From Bacteroidetes bacterium 37-13 (GTDB lineage Bacteria > Bacteroidota > Bacteroidia > Chitinophagales > LD1), in NCBI GenBank assembly GCA_001897535.1, contig MKTC01000018.1, positions 56,617-120,616 of the forward strand: a DNA stretch of 64,000 bases, given 5' to 3'. Below the pieces are notes generated by a model. It was not told where the DNA came from. It saw only the letters and a list, made by a program, of their open reading frames with translations, and searched no databases. Positions 17,179-26,363 of this stretch are shown here, one piece after another; position 1 is the stretch's first letter, and each line of letters starts with the position of its first letter. The translations under genes were made by a program, and so were the position numbers.

Positions 17179-17184
17179 CTCCTT
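17179..17184 (-). promoter_or_regulatory. Strong Shine-Dalgarno sequence of the S1P-lyase-like gene
   Basis: On the minus strand AAGGAG lies 7 bases before the ATG at 17171. Almost all other genes in the window have A-rich leaders without such a sequence, so this one is exceptional. Confidence 0.7.
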
Positions 17185-17420
17185 TTTTTAAAAATACTGC
17201 GGCAAAATAAGCACTTTCTTAATTTGCTTGTGATGCCGAAACAGATATTTGCGGATTTTATGCTAAAAAGCTATGATTTCAGCATTTTAATCGTTTTAAG
17301 CTTTGAAACAGAACGAATTTAATATTTGTGTACTATGTTTTTTTGTTTGTTGATTATCAGTATCATTCATATTTGTATTAAATATATGTATATGTGTAAA
17401 ACATATAATTTCAATCTTTC

Positions 17421-17454
17421 TTTGGTTTTATTCGGAAATTTATTAGTATCTTTG
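17421..17454 (+). promoter_or_regulatory. Promoter of the glycogen-synthase-like gene
   Basis: TTTG at 17421-17424 and TATCTTTG at 17447-17454, 22 bases apart, fit the Bacteroidota consensus. The -7 block extends as TATCTTTGCACTCC, identical to that before yceD-rpmF. Confidence 0.6.
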
Positions 17455-17509
17455 CACTCCGTTTTACGGAAACGTTCTCATAACGCTTTATTGTTCACTA
17501 AAAATTTAA

Positions 17510-18328
17510 ATGATAAGCATGGAAAAAAAGCGCATCCTGATAATAACTCAGGAAATGGATCCCTACATTAACCTCACTGAAGCTTCAAAAATCTTAAACC
17601 AACTACCAAAGCACTTTTTAGAAAGTGGTAATGAAATTAGAGTTTTAATGCCCAAATTCGGAAATATAAACGAAAGAAGACATAAACTACACGAAGTTGT
17701 TCGCTTAAGCGGTATCAATGTAATCATAAACGATGAAGATTATCCTTTAGTAATAAAAGTAGCCTCTTTGCCTGGTGCTCGTTTGCAAGTATATTTCTTG
17801 GACAACGAAGATTTCTTTAAGCGCAAAGCAGTATTTACTGATGAAGACAACAACTATTTTGAAGACAACAGCGACCGCATGGTTTTCTTCTGCAAAGGAA
17901 CATTGGAAACTGTTCGCAAATTTGGTTGGGCTCCGGATATTATTCATTGCGTGGGTTGGATGACAAGTTTAATTCCGATGTATTTGAAAACTACTTACAA
18001 AGACGATCCTGTTTTTGCAAACTCCAAAGTGGTTTACACCGTTTACAAAAACGAATCTCCGGCTGCCTTAAACAATAATTTTTCTGAACTTTTGCGCATT
18101 AGCAACGATATTACGCCACAGCACATCGAATATTTTAAAAATGGCGATAACGCAAGTTTGCTTATTGGTGGAACAGAATTTGCAGATGCTTTGATTGTAG
18201 AAGAAGACCAATTAGACGATAAGGTTCAGAAATATGTAAAGAAGACAAAGAAACCAACTTTAAACATGAGCCTTGGCGAAGGCAATGTGGAAGAAGTGAG
18301 TAAGTTTTTCTTTACCGTTATGAATTAA
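17510..18328 (+). CDS. Glycogen/starch synthase N-terminal-like protein, short and probably non-catalytic
   Basis: A 272-residue protein starting RILIITQEMDPYINLTEAS. Its fold order matches the N-terminal GT5 half of glycogen synthase: EIRVLMPKFGNINERRH, LQVYFLDNEDFF, NSDRMVFFCKGTLETVRKFG, PDIIHCVGWMTSLIPMYLK. The K-T-G-G-L ADP-glucose motif at the N-terminus is replaced by I-N-L-T-E, and the whole C-terminal GT-B donor-binding half is absent. I infer that it does not make glycogen. It sits in a recurring Bacteroidota order with a DUF4270 lipoprotein and glmS. A closer Met at 17519 is an alternative start. Confidence 0.75.
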   Translation: MISMEKKRILIITQEMDPYINLTEASKILNQLPKHFLESGNEIRVLMPKFGNINERRHKLHEVVRLSGINVIINDEDYPLVIKVASLPGARLQVYFLDNEDFFKRKAVFTDEDNNYFEDNSDRMVFFCKGTLETVRKFGWAPDIIHCVGWMTSLIPMYLKTTYKDDPVFANSKVVYTVYKNESPAALNNNFSELLRISNDITPQHIEYFKNGDNASLLIGGTEFADALIVEEDQLDDKVQKYVKKTKKPTLNMSLGEGNVEEVSKFFFTVMN

Positions 18329-18335
18329 AAAAGCA

Positions 18336-18366
18336 TTGAAGGCATAAAATTTTTTTTGTAGCCTTG
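18336..18366 (+). promoter_or_regulatory. Possible promoter of the DUF4270 gene
   Basis: TTG at 18336-18338 and TAGCCTTG at 18359-18366, 20 bases apart, resemble the -33 and -7 elements with one mismatch in the -7 box. Confidence 0.4.
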
Positions 18367-18398
18367 CGTTTTAGCACAACTAAAGAAAAACTAAGAAA

Positions 18399-19688
18399 TT
18401 GAAATACATTACAAATTTTGCAGTGGGTTTGGCGCTCACTGCATTTTTTTTTGAAGCAAGCTCTTGTAAAGAGCCTGTAATTACCGATAAAGAGCTTTTG
18501 GCAAATGACGAAGAACTGCTTTTGGGCACTGCCGATACTTTTGCCGTAAACAGTTTTGTGCTGCGCGAAACTAATGTGAAAACAAGTGGCGTAGGCGGAG
18601 GTGTTTTGGGCAATATCACCGACCCTGTTTTAGGTTCTTCTTCTGCAGGGTTTTATGCCAATTTTAGAACCACCACCAACAATATAAATTTTGGCGATAA
18701 CTTAGTTTTAGATTCTTGTGTTTTAGTTTTCCGCTACCGCGCAAAATACGGCAGCAACACGCAGCCAATAAACATTGGCGTGTATGAATTAGATGAAAAT
18801 ATTTATCCCGAAACAAATTATTACAGCAATGCAAGTTTTGCAATAAAAACACCTCCGGTGGCGCAGGTAAACAACTTTGTGCCAAATACTACCGATAGTG
18901 TGAAAGTTTATGGTTTTACTTTCAGCCCGCAGTTGCGTATTAAACTAAGCAACGATTTTGGAAATAAATTGCTTTTGGCAGATACTTTTAGTTTATCCAG
19001 CAGCTCTACTTTTCTTTCTTACATGAAAGGACTTAGAGTTTCCGTTCAGCCCGGCTCACAAGGCAACGGAATGGTAGCTTTAGACCTTTATTCTTCTGAA
19101 ACAGGAATAATACTTTACTACCGAAATAGCGCCAGCGATTCATTGGCTTATGCGTTCCCGATTTCGTCATCAGGGCAAACAGTAAATAGATTTGAAAACA
19201 CTTTCAGTAGCACAGTAAACCAGTATTTAAACAATACTGAAACCAATAACGATGAAGTTTTACCAATTATAAGCGGTGGCGGCACAAAAGTGAAAATTAC
19301 TATTCCGCAATTCGATTCGCTACCGAAAGAAATTGCTATAAATAAAGCAGAAATTCTACTGCCACTTTCAACAGTTTATGGCAGCTACGATTCTATTTTC
19401 ACACCATTGCCAAGCATTGGCTTTTATAGAATAGATGATTTGGGACTTGAAAAAGATGACACACAGTTTTTAAATGGAAAATTAGAAACCGTAACCATAA
19501 ATGGCGAAACCATAAAACGCTATCGAGTGAACATTACTCAATACGCTCAAAATTTATTGAAAGGAACTTACAAAAACAATGGCTTTACACTTGCCGCTCC
19601 CGATGCCAGCGGAGCACGAGTAGTTTTAGCCAATACCACCGATAAAAACCACAAAATTGCCCTTAGAATAATTTACACTAAACTTTAG
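18399..19688 (+). CDS. DUF4270 family lipoprotein
   Basis: A 429-residue protein. With a TTG start at 18399 it begins MKYITNFAVGLALTAFFFE, followed by lipobox ASSC, giving a lipidated Cys23. The body shows DUF4270 features: GVLGNITDPVLGSSSAGFYA, a LDSCVLVFRYRAKYG strand, YELDENIY, and a final block with YRVNITQYAQNLLKG and the terminal strand IALRIIYTKL. It is thought to be surface-exposed or periplasmic; no biochemical role is known to me. It lies between the GT5-like gene and glmS (5 bases before glmS), a gene order I recall from other Bacteroidota. Confidence 0.85.
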   Translation: MKYITNFAVGLALTAFFFEASSCKEPVITDKELLANDEELLLGTADTFAVNSFVLRETNVKTSGVGGGVLGNITDPVLGSSSAGFYANFRTTTNNINFGDNLVLDSCVLVFRYRAKYGSNTQPINIGVYELDENIYPETNYYSNASFAIKTPPVAQVNNFVPNTTDSVKVYGFTFSPQLRIKLSNDFGNKLLLADTFSLSSSSTFLSYMKGLRVSVQPGSQGNGMVALDLYSSETGIILYYRNSASDSLAYAFPISSSGQTVNRFENTFSSTVNQYLNNTETNNDEVLPIISGGGTKVKITIPQFDSLPKEIAINKAEILLPLSTVYGSYDSIFTPLPSIGFYRIDDLGLEKDDTQFLNGKLETVTINGETIKRYRVNITQYAQNLLKGTYKNNGFTLAAPDASGARVVLANTTDKNHKIALRIIYTKL

Positions 19689-19693
19689 AAATT

Positions 19694-21535
19694 ATGTGCG
19701 GAATTGTAGCTTACATTGGAAAAAAAGAAGCGTATCCAATTTTAATTAAAGGATTAAAACGTTTAGAATATCGCGGTTATGATAGCGCAGGAGTTGCTTT
19801 GCTCAACAAAGGCGAGTTGAAAATTTTTAAAAAGAAGGGCAAGGTTGCCGATTTAGAAACTGCCACTGCAAACCAAGATGTTTCGGGCAGTTTGGGAATG
19901 GGCCACACGCGCTGGGCTACACACGGTGAACCCAACGATAGAAACAGTCATCCGCACCTTTCACAATCGGGCGAAATTGCTATTATCCACAACGGAATAA
20001 TTGAAAATTATGCTACGCTGAAAGAAGAACTCATCAATCGCGGGCATGAATTTAAAAGCGATACCGATTCCGAAGTTTTAGTTCATTTAATTGAAGAAAT
20101 TAAAGAACAAGAAAAGTGCAATTTGGGTGAAGCAGTTCGCTTGGCATTGGGGCAAGTAATTGGTGCGTATGCCATAGTAGTAATTTCGCGCAACGACCCT
20201 GCTAAACTTATTGGTGCACGAAAAGGAAGCCCATTAGTAGTTGGTATTGGTGAAGAAGGTGAATACTTTATGGCAAGCGATGCCACACCGATAATTGAAT
20301 ACACACGCAAAGTATTGTATTTAGAAGATGGAGAAATTGCTTATATTCTCGATGGAGAACTTGATGTGCGCACTATTGCCGACCAAGCGGTTTCGCCTTT
20401 TATTCACCAATTAGAAATGAATTTAGAAGCCATAGAAAAAGGCGGCTACCCTCATTTTATGCTCAAAGAAATTCATGAGCAACCACGCTCTATTTACGAC
20501 AGTATTCGAGGTAGATTCGATGCGCACAGCGGTACTTTTGCCATGCGCAGTTTAAAAGAATACGAGCAAAAAATTAAAGGCTTAAAACGCATTATCATCG
20601 TAGGTTGCGGCACTTCCTGGCACGCAGGTTTGGTGGGCGAATATTTGTTTGAAAACTTAGCTCGCATTCCGGTTGAAGTTGAATATGCCAGTGAGTTTCG
20701 CTATCGCAATCCAATAATTAACGAAGATGATTTGGTAATTGCTATTTCACAAAGTGGAGAAACTGCTGATACTTTAGAAGCCATGCGCGTTGCTAAAGAA
20801 CATGGCGCTACCGTTTTTGGACTTTGCAATGTGGTTGGCTCTTCAATTCCACGATTGAGCAATGCCGGAGCTTACACACATGCCGGACCAGAGATTGGCG
20901 TGGCTTCTACCAAAGCATTTACAGCTCAAGTTTCTATTCTTACACTTTGGGCTTTAGCCTTTGGCGAAATGCAAGGCAAACTTTCTAAAAATGATTTGCG
21001 CACTGCAATGGCGGAATTAGAAACTATACCGGAAAAGGTAAGCAATATTTTAAAATACGAACCACAAATAGTTGAAATTGCAGAGCGCTTTTGCAATGCA
21101 CAAAACTTTTTGTTTTTAGGAAGAGGTTACGGCTTTCCGGTAGCCTTAGAAGGTGCTTTAAAGTTGAAAGAAATTTCATACATACATGCCGAAGGCTATC
21201 CTGCTGCGGAAATGAAACACGGGCCAATTGCTTTGGTTGATGAAAAAATGCCGGTAGTGGTAATTGCAACCCAAACTGCAAACTACGATAAAGTAGTGAG
21301 CAACATCCAAGAGGTGAAAGCACGGAAAGGTGTAGTAATTGCTATAGTTACAAAAGGCGATACAAAAGTTCCTGCAATGGCAGATTATTTAATGGAAATA
21401 CCTGAGGTAAGCGATTTCTTAGAGCCTTTGCTTACCACTATTCCATTGCAATTATTATCATACCATATCGCAGTGATGCGCGGTTGTAATGTGGATCAAC
21501 CTCGCAATTTAGCTAAGAGTGTTACGGTTGAATAA
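19694..21535 (+). CDS. glmS: Glutamine--fructose-6-phosphate aminotransferase (isomerizing)
   Basis: A 613-residue enzyme. The N-terminal glutaminase domain begins MCGIVAYIGKKEA with Cys2 as the nucleophile after Met removal, followed by RLEYRGYDSAG and HTRWATHGEPN. Two SIS sugar-isomerase domains follow: IIIVGCGTSWHAGLVGEY and ISQSGETADT in the first, LGRGYGFPVALEGALKLKE in the second. The C-terminus DQPRNLAKSVTVE is the diagnostic GlmS tail. It makes glucosamine-6-phosphate, the first step to UDP-GlcNAc for peptidoglycan and LPS. No glmS ribozyme is present in the 5-base gap upstream. Confidence 0.97.
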   Translation: MCGIVAYIGKKEAYPILIKGLKRLEYRGYDSAGVALLNKGELKIFKKKGKVADLETATANQDVSGSLGMGHTRWATHGEPNDRNSHPHLSQSGEIAIIHNGIIENYATLKEELINRGHEFKSDTDSEVLVHLIEEIKEQEKCNLGEAVRLALGQVIGAYAIVVISRNDPAKLIGARKGSPLVVGIGEEGEYFMASDATPIIEYTRKVLYLEDGEIAYILDGELDVRTIADQAVSPFIHQLEMNLEAIEKGGYPHFMLKEIHEQPRSIYDSIRGRFDAHSGTFAMRSLKEYEQKIKGLKRIIIVGCGTSWHAGLVGEYLFENLARIPVEVEYASEFRYRNPIINEDDLVIAISQSGETADTLEAMRVAKEHGATVFGLCNVVGSSIPRLSNAGAYTHAGPEIGVASTKAFTAQVSILTLWALAFGEMQGKLSKNDLRTAMAELETIPEKVSNILKYEPQIVEIAERFCNAQNFLFLGRGYGFPVALEGALKLKEISYIHAEGYPAAEMKHGPIALVDEKMPVVVIATQTANYDKVVSNIQEVKARKGVVIAIVTKGDTKVPAMADYLMEIPEVSDFLEPLLTTIPLQLLSYHIAVMRGCNVDQPRNLAKSVTVE

Positions 21536-21560
21536 AATCCAAATCGAACAGATTTGAACA

Positions 21561-21594
21561 AAAAAGGCTACTCATTTTTAGAGTAGCCTTTTTT
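21561..21594. terminator. Bidirectional terminator between glmS and the T9SS beta-helix gene
   Basis: A 13-bp perfect stem AAAAAGGCTACTC / GAGTAGCCTTTTT (21561-21573 and 21581-21593) with a seven-base loop. T-tracts appear on both strands, suiting the convergent genes. Confidence 0.92.
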
Positions 21595-21613
21595 GTTATG
21601 TTGCTAAAAGCAC

Positions 21614-24600
21614 TTAGCGAACAATCAACTGCTTGCTGAAAGTATCGTCATCAGTTTTAAAGGTTACGATATAATTTCCCGCAGTGAATGTTTTAATATC
21701 TAATGGCAAAGTATTGATGCCGGAATAGATTTTCACCTCTTGGTTGTAAACTTTTACGCCTTTCATATCTGTTATAGAAATTGTAGCAACACTTTCTGCT
21801 GAAGCATTTATTACTGCACTGCTTGCGCTTGTTGCAGGATTTGGCATTAGCTGCATCCACTTAACTGTACCGCTTTCTAATAAGCGAGCAGATACAATGT
21901 TTGTGAGTTCGCTATTGCCATCAAAATCTTTTTGTAGCAAGCGGTAGTAGTAAATAATTCCAGGTTTCACTTTTTCATCGTTATAGCTGTAGTTTAGCAC
22001 TGATGTTGAGTTTCCTGCACCATCTTTCCAGCTAATGGTTTCAAAATATTCGCCATCGGTGCTGCGCTGAATTTCAAATCCGGCATTGTTTATTTCTGCT
22101 GCTGTTTGCCATGTAAGTTCAATCCATTTGTTTTCTACTGATTTAGCAGCAATAGAAACCATTTTTACCGGCAACACTTGACCTCCTGCGCTGTTTCCTC
22201 CAATTCCGAAGCCGCTAAAAGTATTTAAGCCTGTTCTGCGAGATGCTTGCAAGTTTGTAAAATCAGGCAAAAGTGCAATAGTGCTTGCAGTATCGTGCGC
22301 ACCTTGAAAACCCCAGTTGCCGCTTTGCCAATCACTGCGTTTCATAATGCGGTATTCGTTTGGCGTGCCAATAAGCTCATCTTGATTGTTTGCATTCAAG
22401 AATGGTGCTGCCAATTGTATATTGTAAGGTAGGTTTACATCACTGTATTCCACATGCCATACAAAGTCGCCTTTCACGTCCACCCAGTTTCCTGTGCCGT
22501 CTTCTATGGCTGAAGTGTGGTCGCCATAAGGTTTTCCTATTAAACCAACATTTGCGGTATCTGGATCTATATCGTAATAAGTAACAAGTATAGATTTTCC
22601 ACTTCCTGTATTATCTAAAACTTCAATTACTGCTGGCGTAAAATATGGCGCATCAGCTGTTTGGTGTTTTGCTGCTGCATCTACAAACCCAACAGGGAAT
22701 AGATACGAAGCTGCATTGCCAATAGCTCTGCTTATGCTGCCTTGGAAAAAAGCATCGTTTGTGTTTCCGTTTGTACGGGTTAAGGCGCTACTATCAGAAT
22801 TTAAAACATATAGAGTTTTGTATCTGAAACCGCTTTCTGCATTGCTGCCTTCGCTAATGAGTTTTCCTTTCTTTAAATTCACTTTGTTCAGAACCAACAA
22901 ACTGGCCCCAAGCATAGCTTTACTATCGTCTCCGCTTCCGTTTTTATCAATTTGTATGCTGGAAATTTTTCCTAAAGAAGATAGTTCAACACGAAGATCT
23001 ATATACTGTTGTTTTGCGCCATTTATGTTTATAAGCGCACAGTTTAAAGAGGTGCAAGTAGTATCAAATATTATTCCTCCCCAAACTTTTGCATCGCCAC
23101 CAATATTTATGGCGTTGGTATCTTGCAAAATGCGTGTGGTAGAGTTTTTAGCAATCAAATCGTTTTGAACAGTTAGTTGGCTCAGCAATTGAACAGAATC
23201 TGATGTAATTTGCAAGTTGCATACTGCACCATTATTGGTAGCAAGTGTTTGTAGCTTTGAACCTTCTAAAATTAAAACACCACCTTCTTCTACATTGTAG
23301 CTTTGGAAGCAGCTTCCTACTCCGCTATACATTATACTATTGCCTTGTAAATCTACATTGCCTTTTGCGTGTATATTGTTGTAATCAAGATTCATAAATG
23401 TGCCGTCTTTCATGGTTAAATCAGCCAATGTGAAATTGCTGCTTAATGTCCACGATTTATTTTCGGTAGCCACAACTACTTGTAAGCTATCATTTCCAGT
23501 TAGTTCGGGCGCAATAAAATTTCTCCAGTTGGTTTCATTTAAAGTGGTATTATCTTCTCTTCCGACCCACACAAATGTTTTGCCAAATTGGTCAGCTCCA
23601 ATTGTTGCTTGAGCTGTTGCTTTTCTATCATCACCATCAAAATCTATATCACCTTCTGCAATGTTATCTCCAGCTTCAATGCAAGGTGAAGAAGAAAGAA
23701 TATGCAAATCGGTAGCAGACTTAAATTTAGGATCTGTAGAAATTGAATTTTGCTCTTGCACAGGGCTAAACACGCTTTGCCAGTCGCCTAAAGTGGTGCT
23801 GGCGGTGTAGCTTGCCGCGCTTCCATAGCCGCCTACTTTTGAATCGGTGTACAAGTTATTGTAATTACTGCCGCTCGAAGACCAAATATCGGCAGCATCT
23901 TTTGTGGTTACTGCATAGGCATCAATACTATTGTTGGTTACCACTCCCGAAACATTTATTGCATTGTTTTTAAGAGAAAGTGAGTTAGTAACTAAGCTGC
24001 CTGTGGTGCTTGTGTTTATTCTTATTCCGGCTGGTGGATTTATTGCATCATCAATACCCGGATTATCAAAATTTCCTGATAGAAGAATTGAATTATATTG
24101 AACAATATCGTTGTTGCCGCCTGCAATACCAATTCCTGCTGCGTGGTCGCCCTCAACAGTATTTCCATTCGATAAAATAGAATAAATCATGTTGTTTGAA
24201 ATGATATTGTTTGTTGCTACAGTATCTACTTTATTTAAGTAAGCAATAGCCGCTGAAGAAAGCCCCGCTTCGTTAATAATGTTGTGAATTTTGTTTCCAT
24301 CAACTTGCATATTGAAAAACCTTGCAGTTGAACTATCGCCATTGAAAGAGCTATTCCAAATATCGCTTTGTAATGTTCCAAGAAATATTCCGGCTCTATC
24401 GGCAGTATCTGCAATATTGGAAATGTCGCCACCCACAAATTTTACTTCGTTTCCGCGAATAATTGTACCATCTTGATTTGCAACTGCTATACCAACTTTG
24501 CCAATGGCATCAATACCTGCAGCATTTGGTCCTATTTCATTAAAAAGTATTTGGTTGCCCTTGTTTAAGAGCGTATCGCAGCCTGCAATTGCTATTCCGT

Positions 24601-25690
24601 AGCGAACACGCTTAATATTGTTTTTCTCGAATGAATTGTAGTTATTTCTTCCTTCGTTTAAAGTTGTGCTAATGGTTGATTTGTTTGCATAAATTCCAAA
24701 CGTGTTGAAAGAAGTAGTGTTTTGTGGTGCACCGCCAACAATGTTACAATAGCGAATAGCATTATATTCACTTCCATTATTTGAACTTGTGGTTATTAAG
24801 TGGAATACAGCAGAGTTATTTGCCGAAGAATCGTTTTTAAAAGTTAATTCATTTGTTGCATTAGTTGAAGAAGTTCTGCCATCAATTGTTACACGGTCTG
24901 CACCATTTAATTTTATGAGTGCTCCGGCTACTTTTCCTTTCACTTCTATTCCATTGGTAAAAGGCTTAATTTTTAAGCCATAAGAAGCAGTATCTTTTAT
25001 TTTGCAACCGTTGTATTCAATCCATTGGTTTAACGCAAATAAGCCAGTTTCTGTGGTTGAAGAATTTTTAATGGTTACAGTTGCGTTTCCTGATAAAGCG
25101 CCATTGTTTAGCGCTTCAAACAAGCCGCCAGTTTTGGTAATAGAAAGAAAGTTGGTATCGTTTGCTACTCCCAAAGGGTCAATAGTTAAATTACCTGTGT
25201 AGGTTTTAATTGTTCTGAAAGATTTAATAATGCCCGAAACAGGAAATTGTGTAGAGGTTAAATCCACACTGCTTGGCGCAACAGAAAATGTAGCCGAATC
25301 TCCGGCAACTTCACCAAGTAAATCTTCTGCAACGATAAAATATTGGATACTATCATCTTTGGTAACTGCCGAAGTGAGTTTTGTAAAATCTATATCAAAA
25401 CTGAATGGAGAAGTGCTATTACTTGCTTCAACATATTTCCAGCCGTTGCTCAAATTATCGTTTGTAGCAGCAAGTGAGTTGTTCTCGCTTTGCTTTTTAA
25501 AGTATAGTCGCGGTTTAAAGCCCGAAGCAGTATTTATGCCATCAGCATCTGAAATGCTTGCACTTACGCCTACTGGCGCAACTTTGGTACAATTTACAGG
25601 TGTGTAACTTATGCTTGGCGCATCGGCTACAGCATTTGCCGCAAAAAATAGTGCAGCAAATAGTGGTACGTATTTGCTAAATCTTTTCAT
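21614..25690 (-). CDS. Large T9SS type A secreted protein with right-handed beta-helix region
   Basis: A 1358-residue protein. MKRFSKYVPLFAALFFAANAVA is a signal peptide. Residues about 250-620 contain Asn-rich right-handed parallel beta-helix repeats (RVTIDGRTSSTNATNELTF, YNSFEKNNIKRVRYGIAIAG, GTIIRGNEVKFVGG). A later part has IELTWQTAAEINNAGFEIQR, a fibronectin-III-like segment. The end (PNPATSASS, ISITDMKGVKVYNQEV, FTAGNYIVTF, KQLIVR) is a T9SS type A sorting domain. It should be exported through the outer membrane and anchored or released. Beta-helix proteins of this kind may bind or cleave polysaccharide, but no catalytic site is evident. Confidence 0.9.
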   Translation of the reverse strand: MKRFSKYVPLFAALFFAANAVADAPSISYTPVNCTKVAPVGVSASISDADGINTASGFKPRLYFKKQSENNSLAATNDNLSNGWKYVEASNSTSPFSFDIDFTKLTSAVTKDDSIQYFIVAEDLLGEVAGDSATFSVAPSSVDLTSTQFPVSGIIKSFRTIKTYTGNLTIDPLGVANDTNFLSITKTGGLFEALNNGALSGNATVTIKNSSTTETGLFALNQWIEYNGCKIKDTASYGLKIKPFTNGIEVKGKVAGALIKLNGADRVTIDGRTSSTNATNELTFKNDSSANNSAVFHLITTSSNNGSEYNAIRYCNIVGGAPQNTTSFNTFGIYANKSTISTTLNEGRNNYNSFEKNNIKRVRYGIAIAGCDTLLNKGNQILFNEIGPNAAGIDAIGKVGIAVANQDGTIIRGNEVKFVGGDISNIADTADRAGIFLGTLQSDIWNSSFNGDSSTARFFNMQVDGNKIHNIINEAGLSSAAIAYLNKVDTVATNNIISNNMIYSILSNGNTVEGDHAAGIGIAGGNNDIVQYNSILLSGNFDNPGIDDAINPPAGIRINTSTTGSLVTNSLSLKNNAINVSGVVTNNSIDAYAVTTKDAADIWSSSGSNYNNLYTDSKVGGYGSAASYTASTTLGDWQSVFSPVQEQNSISTDPKFKSATDLHILSSSPCIEAGDNIAEGDIDFDGDDRKATAQATIGADQFGKTFVWVGREDNTTLNETNWRNFIAPELTGNDSLQVVVATENKSWTLSSNFTLADLTMKDGTFMNLDYNNIHAKGNVDLQGNSIMYSGVGSCFQSYNVEEGGVLILEGSKLQTLATNNGAVCNLQITSDSVQLLSQLTVQNDLIAKNSTTRILQDTNAINIGGDAKVWGGIIFDTTCTSLNCALININGAKQQYIDLRVELSSLGKISSIQIDKNGSGDDSKAMLGASLLVLNKVNLKKGKLISEGSNAESGFRYKTLYVLNSDSSALTRTNGNTNDAFFQGSISRAIGNAASYLFPVGFVDAAAKHQTADAPYFTPAVIEVLDNTGSGKSILVTYYDIDPDTANVGLIGKPYGDHTSAIEDGTGNWVDVKGDFVWHVEYSDVNLPYNIQLAAPFLNANNQDELIGTPNEYRIMKRSDWQSGNWGFQGAHDTASTIALLPDFTNLQASRRTGLNTFSGFGIGGNSAGGQVLPVKMVSIAAKSVENKWIELTWQTAAEINNAGFEIQRSTDGEYFETISWKDGAGNSTSVLNYSYNDEKVKPGIIYYYRLLQKDFDGNSELTNIVSARLLESGTVKWMQLMPNPATSASSAVINASAESVATISITDMKGVKVYNQEVKIYSGINTLPLDIKTFTAGNYIVTFKTDDDTFSKQLIVR

Positions 25691-25868
25691 AACAGGTTGG
25701 AGGAGTTATTAGAAACTTCGCCTGTTACCCTCTTACGCCATTTTGTAGATAATGTTTCAGTTTAGTTTTTTTCACATGCAATATAGTGGAAAAATATTGC
25801 ATAATACTTAGTAATATCAAGCATTTAAGCCTGTTTGTTAAGCATTACTTTGGATTTTTTGCTCGGTT

Positions 25869-26171
25869 TTAAACCTCTTTTAAAACGGTTCTAAAGGCAA
25901 TAAATTTATCGGGAAACAAATCTTTTACTTGCTGTTGCAGTGCTGTTGCATGTTCGTTTTGGTAAGTAAAATAATCACTCATGCTATTGGCAAAATACTG
26001 CACGGCATAAGTGATGCCATCGGTTTGGTCGGCTTCTACAATGCGGTAAAATTTATGACCTGTAAAACAGCCTGTTGCCAAAACTTGCGGTATGTGCTCT
26101 TCTTTCATAAACTGAACCCACACATCATTTATGTTTAAGTCTATTTTAATGGTAACGTTGTAAACTATCAT
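25869..26171 (-). CDS. DUF4286 family protein
   Basis: A 100-residue protein starting MIVYNVTIKIDLNINDVWV and continuing FMKEEHIPQVLATGCFTGHK, YAVQYFANSMSDYFTYQ. It matches the DUF4286 pattern, a ferredoxin-like alpha/beta fold related to antibiotic-monooxygenase-type domains. There is no signal peptide. Its function is unknown. It lies in a run of minus-strand genes but is separated from its neighbours by nearly 200 bases on each side. Confidence 0.85.
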   Translation of the reverse strand: MIVYNVTIKIDLNINDVWVQFMKEEHIPQVLATGCFTGHKFYRIVEADQTDGITYAVQYFANSMSDYFTYQNEHATALQQQVKDLFPDKFIAFRTVLKEV

Positions 26172-26304
26172 GTTTTTAAAAGTATAGAGCGTAAAGGTAG
26201 CTTTAAATTTTGCGCGGCACTCTATTTATTAACCTTTTATGTGGTAGAAACCATTTAGATAGTTGTTGCAGGGAAGAAAAATTTTAGGCAAATAGATATA
26301 AAAG

Positions 26305-26343
26305 CAAAAGAGCCCCGCAATAAAAAATCATTGGACTCTTTTG
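26305..26343 (-). terminator. Possible terminator after the YegP-like gene
   Basis: CAAAAGAG and CTCTTTTG (8 bp) bracket a 23-base loop, with a T-rich tract following on the minus strand. The long loop makes this a weak call. Confidence 0.4.
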
Positions 26344-26363
26344 TTTAAAGATAAAATTAAAAA

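Larger units (their letters stand above)
17172..17509. other. Divergent intergenic region
   Basis: 338 bases between two divergent genes with no credible coding sequence. An open frame at 17326-17571 overlaps the next gene and lacks protein-like composition. The minus-strand side carries TATTTTGC near 17206-17213, a possible -7 element for the lyase gene. The plus-strand promoter is listed separately. The rest is AT-rich, and I see no operator symmetry. Confidence 0.5.

Noticed and set aside
17326..17571. 81-codon frame before the GT5-like gene
   Set aside because: It overlaps the promoter and the real start, and its translation shows no recognisable features.
19600..19694. glmS ribozyme/riboswitch
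   Set aside because: glmS begins 5 bases after the DUF4270 stop, leaving no room for the ribozyme; none is expected in Bacteroidota.
22247..25607. Several open frames of 60-150 codons opposite the large T9SS gene
   Set aside because: They are antisense shadows of a gene with clear domains and have no signal, start context or protein-like composition.
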